Below, in pieces: positions 36,315-48,932 of a stretch of 64,000 nucleotides of DNA. Numbering within the stretch: the stretch's first letter is position 1; every line of letters begins with the position of its first letter. The DNA lies in the NCBI GenBank assembly GCA_018389105.1, contig JACATO010000317.1:3133001-3197000 (forward strand), read 5' to 3'. A model generated the notes under the pieces. That model did no database searches and had not been told where the DNA came from. It saw only the letters and a program-made list of their open reading frames with translations. The position numbers were made by a program, and so were the translations under genes. Origin of the DNA: Nautilus pompilius. Taxonomy: Eukaryota > Mollusca > Cephalopoda > Nautilida > Nautilidae.

Positions 36315-38567
36315 TGTCGTCGATGATAGAGATGGCGATATTTCTATAACGAGTCTCTATAGTGCAGTCAAATTTTCTTTTTTTTTTCATAACGCTACAT
36401 TTTAATTTCTAATTTGCTGATAAAAGCAAAAATCCTTAATTACTATTTTAAAACGATCAATGTAGATCGTCTAAAAGGCACTAACCAAGCGCCCTTCAGT
36501 GAGGGAGATCATTAGTGTTTGTCACAGGTATGCATACATATGTAATACGCCATATTTACTGAGACGTTTCCGTTAATATGTGTATATGCCATTAGAAACT
36601 GTCATCTATACGCATAATAAATGTAAGCATACAGAAGGTATATGGAAATGACTCTTCGAGGGATCTTTAATGCTGTCTCTTTAATGTGCGCTATTATGAG
36701 GATGTTCGCCTGTCGGATCACATCAGTAACAGCCTCAGATACTCTAGCCTACTCGTGACATTTTTTCGAGTGTTTTATTCTCTAACGACAGAACAAAAAG
36801 AAACCATCGAAACGTTTCTTTCCACGTGGATGCTTTGTCAAAATAGCTACAGTTACTCTGTATATTATTTTAGGTGCCATAGATGTAGTAAACTGATGTT
36901 TCTTACGAAAACAAGCGGATATTTTCGGGCGCTTCCCATCACTTTATCACTTATGAAACTAACCGAACATCCGTTTTGATCTCTATTCTTGAACCCAGCA
37001 AATAGCAGGTGACTGGCCAGCTCACCATCCAAAAACGCTTACCTCCAATTAGCAAGATTGCACACCAAAAACAGTTATCCTCAAAACTAAACCCTGACGA
37101 TGGTAACGAGAAAATAGAAGATCGCCGAAACGTGGGTTCATTAGTTAGCTCATTTTAAGGTGATGGGAAATCCCCGAGCAATTACTCTACTCTCGAATAC
37201 ATCACTGTCCGTTCTTGGCTACTGTATTATTATTATTTAAAAAAAAAACAAAAACAGGACTTGTGCTCTTAGAAGAAAGGTTTGCAAAGTCATTACATTT
37301 CACGGTTCACAAAATCCGCCAGCATTGATTAAAGTTCCCTAACGAACCCTGCTGGGATCGCGAGCCGCTCAGCGGACACGCCATCACTGGCCAGGATACT
37401 GTACGTTCTGACGTCATATCCGCACTGCATGGAACGTCGCGCACATGTATTCTGAAAAATATCAAGTTTAACGAGAACACAGCAAACTTCTCGATTTGAA
37501 GTTTCGGGGTTAGTATTTACCAAGGTGAAGAACCACTGAAAAATAGCTCTATTTTTTTCAAAACAAATGCATTTATTTGTCTTTTAGTCCAAAAGTGAGA
37601 TGATCTGGTAGGTAGACTCTACTACACAACACGAATATTGGCTTTTCAGACGATTTTTATTTCAGTGAAAAAAAGCCTCTCAGCCACTCCCTTTAATATG
37701 CATAAGAAGACTGCTTGTGTGTTAATTTGTATGATTAACTATAATTTGCAAGCCTCATTGTGCGAAGACCGTTAAATAGAGAAAAGGGGACTCAAATCTG
37801 AATTATCTCCTCTTGACTGTTTCTTGCGACTTTCATTTGGCTGACAAGAAAGGAGACTACAGGCGGTAACTGGCATTTAAACTCTGACAAGAATTGGAAT
37901 CATATCTGAGAGCTGCTGATCGGGAACATGTGTAGCAGTGAAATCTAGGAAGCAGGATTCCGTCGACTAGGTCAAAAATGAAAACCAAAATTAACAATGC
38001 GGATGAAAAGAAGAATACGGAAGACGGGGAAGTTAACCGTAAATGCACAAGTTACAGCAGAACATTTTTAAAAATTCTACCGCTTACAGTCCATTCTCTG
38101 AGTTGCCAGTGGAGTATAGGAAACTCAGGTCCTTGATAAACTCTTAAATTTCTAAAACGTATTTCTGATTTTAGTGCAGTGTCAGTGGACGCCAGATTTT
38201 TAAAAGAGCATTAAGTTGGAAATCTTATTCTGTACGCCCATGAACGACGATCGGGATTTACGTTCTTCCGCTGGATTTCCTAGCAGCTTTTCTGATTAAC
38301 TCTTTGTGTTCCGTGAGCGTCGTCCATAAACTACTTTGTAATCAGGTTCCTACTCCGTCATTTCTCCTGACGATTTCTTTCTTTAACTTCATACCAAACG
38401 AAGACTTCTAAGCATACACCATGTTTAGTATTACACTTTCTACCGGCATTCCTGGGTTTAAGTCTCTTTTAACCCCACCCTAATCCCCGCTGTTAAGAAA
38501 TACGTCAAATTCACCTAATATCTGTAAGCCTATCGTTTTCTTCCTCTGCAGAAAATAATTAAGACGC

Positions 38568-38570
<3 letters not shown>
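36315..38570. other. no recognised gene; one ribozyme-like motif
   Basis: AT-rich unique sequence. A 97-codon plus-strand frame at 36686-36979 shows no motif. CTGACGA at 37094-37100 and GAAACGT at 37127-37133 have the spacing of a hammerhead ribozyme core (see findings), but flanking stems are not convincing. Confidence 0.4.

Positions 38571-38653
<83 letters not shown>
38571..38653. repeat. (CT)n microsatellite
   Basis: About 83 bp of CT dinucleotides with one phase break. Confidence 0.97.
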
Positions 38654-38658
<5 letters not shown>

Positions 38659-39618
38659 GTTTTATTATTTTTCACAAGTTGCATTATGGCAGCTCGTTTA
38701 TAAACCACATGCGTCAATCCAGAGACAGAAGGTTTGAATTAAGATGGAGAGATTCTGAAATCCTTTTACTGTTAATGATTGTTTTAATGAGCTGGCTCCC
38801 AATTAGAAAGTATCCTTGCACAGCATCAATTGAGAAAGAAAGATAACGTTCTATTCCTCTTCTGGGCCCCTATCAATCTCCGAGTAATAAGTTCCAGCTG
38901 TTACCTTCACACAAATCACATACAGAGAGCTTACGGCGGCTATGTTTTCTAAACTTTGGTCTTTTGTTTTATTTATCAAATCTGTAGTACGCAGACCCCC
39001 TGGCTTGTTTAGGGTTAACGGGATATGTAAGTACCATTGTCTACATATAAATTCAGCCGTTTCTTTTAATGTCAGACCCTACTCTGTTACGTGTTTAGTG
39101 TCCACTCCGAGTTCCCCGTCGTGCTGCACGTTCGGAATGGAACTGACGCCCTGGCCCTCACCTAGAGGTCTGAATCCCGGTAGATCAAAGAGAGGGGCGA
39201 AGATAATCACTGCTGTTGTTGTTGGTAGGGTCGACTGCAGCAGAAACAATAGTTGGGGGTTGGGGAGTCAGAAAGAAAAAGACAAACTAATTCAAGAAGA
39301 AAAATTCTTCAGGCGTATTTTTTAAAAAAAAATTACTTTTATGGAGTTAGTAAATGAATGTGAAAATCAGATCGTTCCAGAACCTACAAACATTCAGATG
39401 AACAGTAATCAGTAACATTCCTAATTGGTCGAATACGGCGACAGCGATGTGCGCCACAGAATTCGTCCTGCGAGCGGTTATCTCAGCACGCATCCTGCTC
39501 TAGGAGCCCTGTCTTCACTTATTCTTTAGAAAGACGGGGGTCCGACTGACTTGATTCATAGTTGAAAGATGGTCGATTTAAGTTGTGCACGCTTCGGTGA
39601 CATACTTAATTACATTCA
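38654..39618. other. no recognised gene; possible SINE remnant
   Basis: GGTCTGAATCCCGG at about 39168-39181 resembles a B box with one CpG lost, and a short TTG repeat follows. No A box is visible. The 127-codon frame at 38942-39325 (+) crosses this and is not recognised. Confidence 0.35.
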
Positions 39619-39816
39619 TCCTGCCGAAGCTTCGGTCACATTCGGCTGTCGACACTGGAGTCGATTCAGAGTTGTTGGCAATTTATGAAGTCGTGCGGAA
39701 ATTGTCTTCCCTGCTGAGTCCTTAAATTTCACACATTGCCTACCATTTAAGCCAAACTGTTCTGCCATTTCCTCTATTTCACTATCCCGTATGTAAAACT
39801 CAGGACCTGTGGCCAT
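39619..39816 (-). CDS. candidate small ORF, unknown
   Basis: A 66-codon minus-strand frame that starts MATGPEFYIRDSEIEEM and continues with EQFGLNGRQCVKFKDSAG. The amino-acid mix (charged, with alternating hydrophobic residues) looks more natural than that of neighbouring shadow frames. I do not recognise a family. It could be a gag- or DNA-binding-like fragment of a mobile element, or chance. Confidence 0.2.
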
Positions 39817-40140
39817 TCATCAGTCTCCAAATGTCATGACTGTTTAATTAACGTTTCACATTCTTCTTTTGAAAGTGTAGTCGCTGGAAGCAGAAGTGAC
39901 CCTGACTTCATATTATTGATCAAACTCCTTTAAAATTGTTGTCGGGGTATGGTAAGTACTTTATCAGCCACCAGTTTGCCTTCTGTACTTCAGTGTAAAA
40001 TTTCCCTGGCTTCTGAGTCCTGTCTTTCTACCACCGTGATAGTTTCTGTGTGGACATTTCCGGTTCTGTAGTTCTAGCGAAAGTCCAGACAACTCCAGCA
40101 ATAAACACAAAATTTTCAAAGAAAGATGACGATTCTAATA

Positions 40141-40159
40141 CTCTCTCTCTCCCCCCCCA

Positions 40160-40243
<84 letters not shown>
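40141..40243. repeat. (CT)n microsatellite with internal C tract
   Basis: About 100 bp of CT dinucleotides, interrupted near the start by CCCCCCCCAT. Confidence 0.97.
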
Positions 40244-43200
40244 GTCAATAACTTTTAGTTCCTTTAAGAAAAAAACTCTTTAAGTCAGGTTTTAAAGGGG
40301 TTTAATTAGCCAGTAAACTCCCAGTTTTTCAAACTGGGGTCCCTAGAACGAAGATTTGTTGAAGTTCTACGTGAGTGAATTTAATCCCCATGTGACAAGG
40401 AAAATACTTGTTTTTATACCCAAAATCCTATTATCTTTACTTCCAATAACCAGTTCATAACAAGAGCTTGACTAATAGAGAACAAATTATTACATTATAT
40501 ACTATAATAGAAGATAACGTTAATGATGGTTCTGATATTCTGCCTTGACACCTAAACATTTCAAATTACCCAATTTATTATCTAATTAACCTTCCAGCTC
40601 ACATCTACCAATTCTAACTATCATTATCTCTGGTATTAACTCATTATGTCTTAACTCCTTGCGCTAACAACGCGAACCACATTATGAAGTAATTCATATA
40701 CCTTAAGTTATGTCAGTTTCAGAACATTTTCTTGTGTTTCTTAACATCACCCGTGTAATGAAGATTATTCTTAATTATAGACTCTGTCGTAATAAGATGT
40801 GTGAAGGCGCAGCTCAAGGACTCTGGATGAAAAATAAGTTGTTGACTTGGCGATCGTTAAACTGCACGTGGCAGCTGTGATGGCGGATCTACAGGTGTTT
40901 CAGGTGGGTCCAGTTAACAGATAATACAAGTTAACTTATTGGTTAGAAAGAAAAAATTCTTTACTTCCTGTAGTCAGGGGTCACTGTATGTACAGTAAGT
41001 CATCCACCATGCAACCATTGCGATGGATCTCATTAACTACTAGATAGAACTGGTTGGTTTTACGACAATAAACTATCCCATATCCCAACGTAAAAACTCA
41101 ACAATGTACATCTAACTCTTCAAAACTAAACTTTGTCCCCGGTAATTTCTCATCGCTGTGGAGGAGAAGAGAAGCAATAGATACCTCTGTCCCTGTGTTT
41201 AGTAGCACGATGGATGCCCTTTATTGTTGTTTTTTTTTTTTGATCAGCTGATGTTTCAAACTTGTAGAGATCTGTTCTTGGTTATATACCGACGCTATTG
41301 CTGCCGCTTCTATTTCAACACCGGGACTTGGTGTGGACCGCTCGTACAAATAAGATAATCTCTATGGTAACCTGGTGTTATTTGAGCTCGCGGATCTAGC
41401 TATACATACGATGGATCTCCGTGTGTGAGGTAATATGATGTGCCAGCAGCAGATAAAATGATAAGTGATGGAATCGGCTTACCTCAGCAACTAAACAGAA
41501 GCGGCTGGCAAGGATGGAGGGAGATGTGGGTGTCGGGTTGACTGGGGTGGATGGCATGCACTCTCCCGAATTATTACCTGCCGCATGCTCGCCATTACTT
41601 TGACAACTCGCTCTCCAGCTCTGGATTTACACCTACGAAGAGAACAGAACGTCGTTAATCCATAAAGTCTGCCTCATCATCAGGATAGTCATCATTTAAT
41701 TAATTTAATTTGGATAAATCACAGAATCTATTGCAGTCGAGTTAAAAGATTCCTTGGACAGATTCTTCAATATGATATTTGATTTAAGTTATTACTCTTC
41801 CTCAAAAAGCAGTGGCTCAAGTACATGACTACTCGGATTACATCCCTCCCTCTATGCTCTTTTTTTTCCTTTCTTTTATTCTCTTTTCAGGACATTCAGG
41901 TAGGGACCTTGGAGTTTCTGAGAACGGGGCATTCCACCTTATTTACTGTTACTGCAATAAATCACTAGAAACCAAGCCGAAATGTATCATGTAGTATGCA
42001 GGCTTGATTACTTTATAGTGTCACTTCGATGGAAGGTCTGGGAAATGCCTTTCTTTTTGTTCCTTTTCTATTTCAATTAGGTGTAAAGCGGGGTCCGATT
42101 CCTAGTTGTGCTTTACACGAACAGCGACTGATGATCTTTAGCCATCTGTGGAAGTCGCTGAGATGATCTAGATGGCGGTATTACCTTAGTCTTAGTCGAT
42201 GAACCTTACACAGATTTACTGAAATACCATTTTTAAATACGGAAATTGTTTGCTCTTCTGAAGTAAATGCTTTGGCTGCTGTTCCTGCTTATCCGACGGT
42301 ATGGAGCGAAGTCTTTCCTTCACATGCAGAATAAATGGTATTTTTGTATAATTGGAGTCGTCTTCCTCTCCGTGTCTCCAATAAACGCATAGTGTGGCTC
42401 GTATTCTTCGCGACATCTCAAGCTCAGTTCGGAACGCCACTGCAGCAGGAAAGTATATTTAATATGTAGTTATAGGGTAGACGGCAAGAAAAATCTCTCT
42501 TTATACATACACTAATGGCCTTTAAAAAGTAGTCGTTTTAGATGACTTATCCTTTCTAGAAAAGATCGTTAAGTATCATTAAAATGTAATTACTCCGATA
42601 CGATAGTTCGTACTGAGCGCTGTGATCCCATTGACCGGCTCACCTCGGGCCCCAATGGCGAGTCCTGACCCGTTTTTCCCCCTACAATCAATCAGTACCA
42701 ATGTCACTGTTGGCCCCTGACTTAAATCTTGAATTAAAAACGAAAGTACAAAAAAAAAAATTTCCCGTAAATACTTCTCCAGCATAAATGATTCTCCGCT
42801 GCCACAAAGGCATCCGAAATTGGTCTGGATAATCACAGGCCGACCTTAATGATTTTATATTAACCAAAGGAGGGGGTCTCGCTTTCGTTTCAGCTCGTGA
42901 GAATATCTAGGGAACTGATGGATGACCGGGAGTCTTTGATGGGCTTCGAGTGACGTAACCGCGCCACGGCGACATCTTACGGTACACGGACGAACCTCCG
43001 CTGGTCCCCGGCGTAGCAAAGACCGAGGATTATGCAGGAACCGCGTCACCTTCTCGCTTATTTTCGACTGCGGTTTTCCAGCAGACTTCCCGTTTGAATT
43101 CTACTGGAATATAAATGTGTAGATAAGAGAATAATCATGAATGTTACTTCATTGTCCGAGGGGTTAATGACGAGTCGTACGTGGGAGACTGCCACGCCTC

Positions 43201-43339
43201 GCGGCCCCGACACAAACGGACTTCTGAAGTAATTGGGCGTAATGCAGAAGTAACGCAGAGCTCCGTCGGGGGTGATTTAGTTGGGCGAAGGCCGTTGGTA
43301 CTGACTTCCTGGTCGCGAAAGCGTGGGTCCAAAGAAAAA
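40244..43339. other. no recognised gene
   Basis: Unique sequence, AT-rich to about 42 kb and then CpG-richer. Frames of 60-85 codons have no motifs. Confidence 0.45.
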
Positions 43340-43549
43340 GTTAAACCGAAGCTGAAAACTACACGCCACGCCCATAATACTCATTGGACCGGAAAGGCCA
43401 CTTCAAGGGCACGCTCCAGTTGCGACGTGACTGATACTGTTGGACACTATCTCAGAGAATGTCCGCTAGAGACAAACAAATCTGTTGGGACAGACAGACA
43501 GACAGCAGCAGCGTGTTCTCAACATGGCCAAAATGCTCAAATAAGACAT
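43340..43549 (+). pseudogene. non-LTR reverse transcriptase C-terminal fragment
   Basis: The plus-strand frame contains KLKTTRHAHNTHW, then SCDVTDTVGHYLRECPLE and about 20 more codons to a stop. This resembles the zinc-knuckle-like end of LINE ORF2 proteins, where a C.C....TveHyLleCP pattern follows the thumb and connection region. The first Cys of the pair is not obvious (ARSSCD). The rest of the RT is absent, so this is at most a 5-prime-truncated, degraded insertion. Confidence 0.45.
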
Positions 43550-44398
43550 TAAACCAATAATACAGTCTGTGAGTATAAATCCCCCGTCTCGATGGGATCA
43601 CGGGAGTAATTCTCTGAACCGTCCGGGGAACTAAGTAAACAAAAGAAGGACATTCTACAAAACGTCTTCTGCCATTTTTAAGCAGCTATGACCAAAATAT
43701 ATTATTAACCCTCTTTTTTTTTAGAGTAATGATATAAGACAACCTGGATACGTCAGGACTGCCAGAAATATCTTGTCGGTTTAAACAAGTTAAGGTAAAC
43801 CAAATATTTGATTTCTTTTGTCTTTGTTAGATTTCTCCGGGTTTCTATGCCTCTACATCCTGCTTGTTTTATTTATTCATAAAAGTTTTAATAGATTTAC
43901 TTTAATATGCTGACCGGTTTATTATTGTTGTTGTTGTAGCTGAAGTTCGATAAAGCCACTGCCTGCAAAACGAGATTTTGGCTTTAAATTCTTCACGACT
44001 CACAATCTAACTTCAGATTTTAGAAAGTGATAGTCCTTTTCTATTAATTCAATGTCTTCTTGACTGGAAGGTCGACTCACAACACATTACACTATCATCG
44101 TTTACCATGGCAACCTCAGAGAGTAAACCAGTCACTGTTGCGTCTTCTCCTCTCTTCTATTATTATAAATGGGAAGCCCTTAGTTATATGAAATGCAGTC
44201 TGCATTTAAACGAGCAAAGGGGGAAAATTAACGTCACAACCTGCTTCCTTTTCACTTCTCGATAACAAAGAGCACAGGTATTAGGCAGACAGCTTCCTGA
44301 ACCGACCTCCCTAAAGTAATAGCAGAATAAGTGTACTCTATTCGGACAGAGCGGCAGGGATTAAACTGTTGCTTCACTGATTTTTTCTTATTTTTTAG
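43550..44398. other. no recognised gene; approach to compositional boundary
   Basis: CpG frequency falls gradually across this stretch. No exon or element can be supported. Confidence 0.5.
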
Positions 44399-44487
44399 GG
44401 AATAATGAGATGGGAGCCGTTGTTAGCTGTTTGGCATCCACAACCAGGTCATGCGAGGCACTTGTCATAGATGCAGAGAATATCTAA
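44399..44487 (+). CDS. candidate exon at the CpG-domain boundary, unknown
   Basis: A strong pyrimidine tract ending CTTATTTTTTAG is followed by GGAATAATGAG. In one frame an ATG at 44410 opens MGAVVSCLASTTRSCEALV and stops at TAA 44485-44487, 25 residues in all. The Gly at position 2 and Cys at position 7 resemble an N-myristoylation and palmitoylation signal. The peptide is too short to identify and no good splice donor interrupts it. Confidence 0.15.
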
Positions 44488-46389
44488 GATCACAACCACA
44501 CCACAGGAAAAGGCATCAAAAGCAAATATGCTGAACTTATTTCCCCTAAAGTGGTTACTCACGTATAAACGGTATTCAAGTTATTAACCCCCCCTTTTTT
44601 AAAACAGCAACTCAGATAATCAATTAGGTGTTGAAATCAAAATGACTTTGTCATGGCTGACGCATTAGAAAAATTAGGCTTTATTTTGAGAAATGGCTAA
44701 ATAAAGTTATGCTTTTGTATTTTCCTTTATTGTTCATGTGAAAAAAACATATTAATTGTCTCAAGATGTGTGTTAAAGCCTTCACTTCATTAGGTAAACG
44801 AGGCTTTTATGACAGAAATTGAAATGATCTTACAGTTACTATTTATTTAAAGACAGCAGAAAGAATTTCCTACTTAAAATATTCAAAAAACATCAGTAAA
44901 ACAGACTTTGGGTTAATGTAGTCTGCAGAGGAACATGACACAGACAAGATGTAAAGTGAAATTGTGCATCTGAATGCATCATCGACTAGAAAAGTTGAGT
45001 AACATCACACACCATGATGTTTCTCTTCAGCCTCTCCTTTAAAAAAAGAATTACTGGGAACTTGGTCAAGGTGTTTTCACCTATACACAGAAACCCAGCT
45101 TCTAGTGGTTACCATACAATGCAAATACCCCCAGAGAGAGAGAGAGACAGACAGACAGAGCAAGCGGACAACGTATCAACCTGAATTCTCAGAGGTTTGT
45201 TTTAAACCATTCTCCCGTCTCATACAGGTTGATAACATCACAATGAGGCAGTTTCTATAACATCTTTTTTATGATTCAGATGAAAGGCCACATGCATCAT
45301 AAGTTACATGAATCACCAGAAAATAAATCACAATAACTTTAAAATCAAGGTTTACATTGTCATTTGGAAAATCGTCAAAATATGGTGCCATTTTCAGGGT
45401 TTTGTGATGAATTTGTGTCATCATAAATCGTTTTTAAAAGCAGATCTTGAGTTTAAAATCACTGATAACTTTCTTTGTCAGTGGGTGATGTGAACCAACA
45501 CATACAGCCTTTGGTAGACTTTAAAACTATTTGTATGAACCATGCGCTCAACATTCTCAGTTAAAAATATTACTCCAGGTCTCAACGAAAAAATCGATGA
45601 GAGGGGGTACAGGACTTTGTGAATTCCCTGAATACTAACTTCTATCCCACTGAGAAGTATTATTAATATTATCCTTATTATTCAATGTTTTCTAGGTCTA
45701 CTTTGTAATGAGAAGACATGATCAAGATTTGGCAGCAACACAACAATGCCACAGTATTAACTACATTTAGTTAATCTTCTTGGCTGTTTATATGTCTAAG
45801 ATTTCCAGGTGATTCATGCAGAATATTTGTGACAACATTTATTAACCCACCTAGACAGTTTCTCCCTGAAAGATTTCACACAGTTAATAAACTCTTTTCT
45901 CATAAAGAAAAACAAAAAAACTGCTGCCACGTTTTCACTGTCAGCAGATGTCACCAAGTCAACCACTATTTTCTTTCAGATTTTCTTGAGTAGACAAAAT
46001 CAGGTTGCAGTAAACTATTTACCCTGGATCTATCACCACAAAATTATTAAAGAAGAGAAGAATATGACTTTTTTTTTTTTCCTAGAGAAAATGAAAAGAC
46101 TGGAAGCTTAGTGTTTTAGTTGGTCCTTTTATTTTATTTTGCTTTATTAGTGACAATGGTGATACCTCAACTAATACATTTTATTTCTGCCCTTTGGCAT
46201 TAATTTCTCCACGCTGACTTCTCTGAACTGAACCCCCCCCCCCCATTCAGCAGTAATTGCTTGTTGTTGTTATTTGCATTTTATAAAATATACTAGCTCC
46301 CTGAAGAAACCCTTGTGAGTACAGATTTTCTGGTTTTATTACCAGCGGGATAAATGAACTTTAGATATGTTTTGCTAAATATTTCCTAG
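44488..46389. other. no recognised gene
   Basis: AT-rich sequence with a short GA and GACA repeat near 45135-45160. No exon or element is supported. Confidence 0.5.
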
Positions 46390-46485
46390 TGCAGACTTAG
46401 AGAACAGTCTGCACACTAAAAAGAACGCGGGAAAGGCACACGTCTTGGGCAGGGGCAGGGAAATCACCTGAAAGAGATTGAATGC
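46390..46485 (+). other. splice-flanked segment, candidate exon
   Basis: A 96-bp segment lies between an acceptor-like TTTCCTAG and a strong donor, AATGC followed by GTAAGT (46486-46491). It retains three CpGs inside the CpG-poor domain. One frame reads ADLENSLHTKKNAGKAHVLG and reaches TGA at 46469-46471, 15 bases before the donor, so a simple internal coding exon is unlikely. An untranslated or stop-containing alternative exon is possible. The opposite strand also has an acceptor-like CAATCTCTTTCAG here. Confidence 0.2.
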
Positions 46486-48932
46486 GTAAGTAATTAAAAA
46501 AATAAACATGTACTTTGATGAAGCTTAAAAATTCAATAATTAAATGCAATAGTCGGATGAGATGAAGTTCCAGTTGTTTCATAATCAAAAAAACAAAATT
46601 ATAATATTACTTAATTATATCACTAATGAGTGTCACAGACTCAAAACCAACTTTGAAAAGTTGAGTTGTCAAGGGGAGACAACTTCATTTATCAAATTTA
46701 TTTACACAGCCGAGCAAAATAAGATCATGAGAAATAGTGTAATAAAAGAATGAGTATTTACTTTGACATGCAAGAAAAGAATAAGGTAATCTTTGCATAA
46801 TTGAACAGTTTGGTTGCTGTTTAGTTTCAGATTTACACCTGTTTACGTTTATTCGTTGTTGATTTTTCGTAATCTAAGAAAAAACACCATACAAAGTGTT
46901 CTATCAGACTCAATTAGAAAAGAAATTACTTTGAAAACTAATGTAAGCATTGTTTCCCAGTTGATGCCGTTTTTGGCTGCACCTGATTTCCCTAAATTAA
47001 AAGACGATTAAAATGTTTGACAGGTAAAATAGTTTTTAAATTAAAAGATTGTACAAGTTATTTCCCTTAGATTTGACAACTACGTGTTTTAGTTCTATGG
47101 TATTGCACAAGACTACGTTTTAATTTACTATGATTTTTTAGTAAAACTCATGGAAATGAAAATAAGAAACAAAAAGACAAGTTTCGGGCTAATAAAATGA
47201 AAATCACCTAATGTTATATCAAATAGAGAAAGAAATACGTTTATGGTCTCTATTATACAAGAAGAACGCAGTATCATGGTAAACTCATCGCAGAGTAAAC
47301 TCCGAGTGAGTGTTTAGACTCTGTTGAGGTAGATAATGGTTAAGTTGTAGCCCTGATTAGAAATATTAGCTATAAGCACAATTTCAGGTGTTATAATAGG
47401 GGTGGGGCCTTAGACATTAAAGATAAACATTCTTATTTTTCAGTTAGCCATGACTATCCACCAAGTGATCCAGTGATATGCCCCAGATGATTTTAGTGAC
47501 TTATGACAGTTTGTTCCATGAATTTTTTTGATATGAGAAGAATAGTATAATTTCTTTAAAGTTTAAGTTATTATGATGCAATAAATATTTAATTATTTGA
47601 AGTCTTCTTTCCTTTATGCACTAATAGATCATCAAGTACTATGTCTAAAAATAAATTACTGCAGTTTATTTTTATGCAAAGTAACTAACATATTTTTATA
47701 AGTGTATCAAAAAAATTGTACAGTATTGCATATGCTGACTAGAGTTATCTCCCTGAATTACTTGTTTTGATTATTAGTGTAGTAATTTAATGTAAGGGAA
47801 ATAATCAAAAGTTTATACAGACTTTTTTCTTATTGTCAACAAATGATCAACAAAAGAATTATTCTAAAATTTCTTTCATTTATTTATTCTTCTGATTTAA
47901 AAAATGAACTGTAAATTATTGATTTAAGCGCAGTTTTGTTTCATGAGATAAAGACCTAAACAACTGTGAATTGTAGGTTCCCCTTAAAACTAACTCATTG
48001 CACAATCAGTAAAACCCTATTCTTTCAGAGTAAATATATCCACTGTTAACCTTTCACTATTTTCTCAAAACTTGAAACTCTCTCTTGAAATATCATTATT
48101 TTATGTACATTTTATTTTTATTTCTATATATATTTTTTCTTCAGAATACTACTTTGTTTTAATTTTCAGTAATGAGGATTTAAATTTTTAATAATCATAG
48201 ATCAAATTTATCATTCTGATTTTAGCTTAATAACAATTTCATTTTCTCTGTAGCTCAGGAGCCAGTCTTTTCTACACGAGACAAAGTGAACAATCAACAG
48301 TCCAAACTACCACACAGTGTTACTTTTTTTACCTAACAAGCTTTCAGATGTCCATGCACAAAATAACTCCCTATATTAAACATATTTTCCTAGAATTAGT
48401 CACATTTTCATAGAAATGAGAGTAAATTATCAATTTTCTAAATTGTAGAAATTAAATAATCATCCTGGCTTAATTGAGTTTGACTTCCTAAATACAGCAA
48501 ACTTGATAGGTAAGAAAACATTCTTTCTGTCAGATCAGTAGAGTTAAACTACACATGATACATTGTGGCGTACCAGGTGTCGGCTGTGATGCTTATCAAG
48601 ATAGATTTTTTTTAAATTATTTAAACTAGTGACATGTTTTTATTTCAAACAGATATTCAAATGTATAAAATGACGTATTTTCTAATTAAATCGTGGAAGC
48701 AGAAAGTGGTTCAGTAACCCTAGAAGACTTTTATCCATGTAACTGTTAACACACTGACCTAATATATTTTTTCCCACCCCTCAACAGTAAGAAAGAAGTA
48801 TAAATTACACTACACATCCCTCACAAAGACAGGAGTTCACTTTCTGCTATTTATGAAGAGAATACGCCTGATTTTATTTTTAGATATTTAAGTTACAAAT
48901 AAAATTTAGATCATACTTTATTTCCCCTGCAG
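46486..48932. other. no recognised gene
   Basis: AT-rich, CpG-poor sequence with the look of intron or intergenic DNA. If the 48933-49036 segment is a real exon, this could be the intron before it. Confidence 0.45.

Noticed and set aside
36016..36390. 124-codon poly-Tyr/Cys and 65-codon poly-Leu frames
   Set aside because: Products of the AAT/AAC trinucleotide repeat with no start context or non-repeat domain.
38942..39325. 127-codon plus-strand frame
   Set aside because: It crosses a SINE-like stretch and simple TTG repeat, has no motif, and fits a chance frame.
40050..40283. 77-codon Ser-Leu-rich frame
   Set aside because: It is the CT microsatellite read as codons.
42579..43049. Two minus-strand frames (85 and 64 codons) in CpG-rich sequence
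   Set aside because: No recognised motifs or splice context; GC-rich DNA gives longer chance frames.
46381..46406. Hairpin GCAGACTTAGAGAACAGTCTGC as a microRNA precursor
   Set aside because: The stem is only about seven base pairs, far too short for a pre-miRNA.
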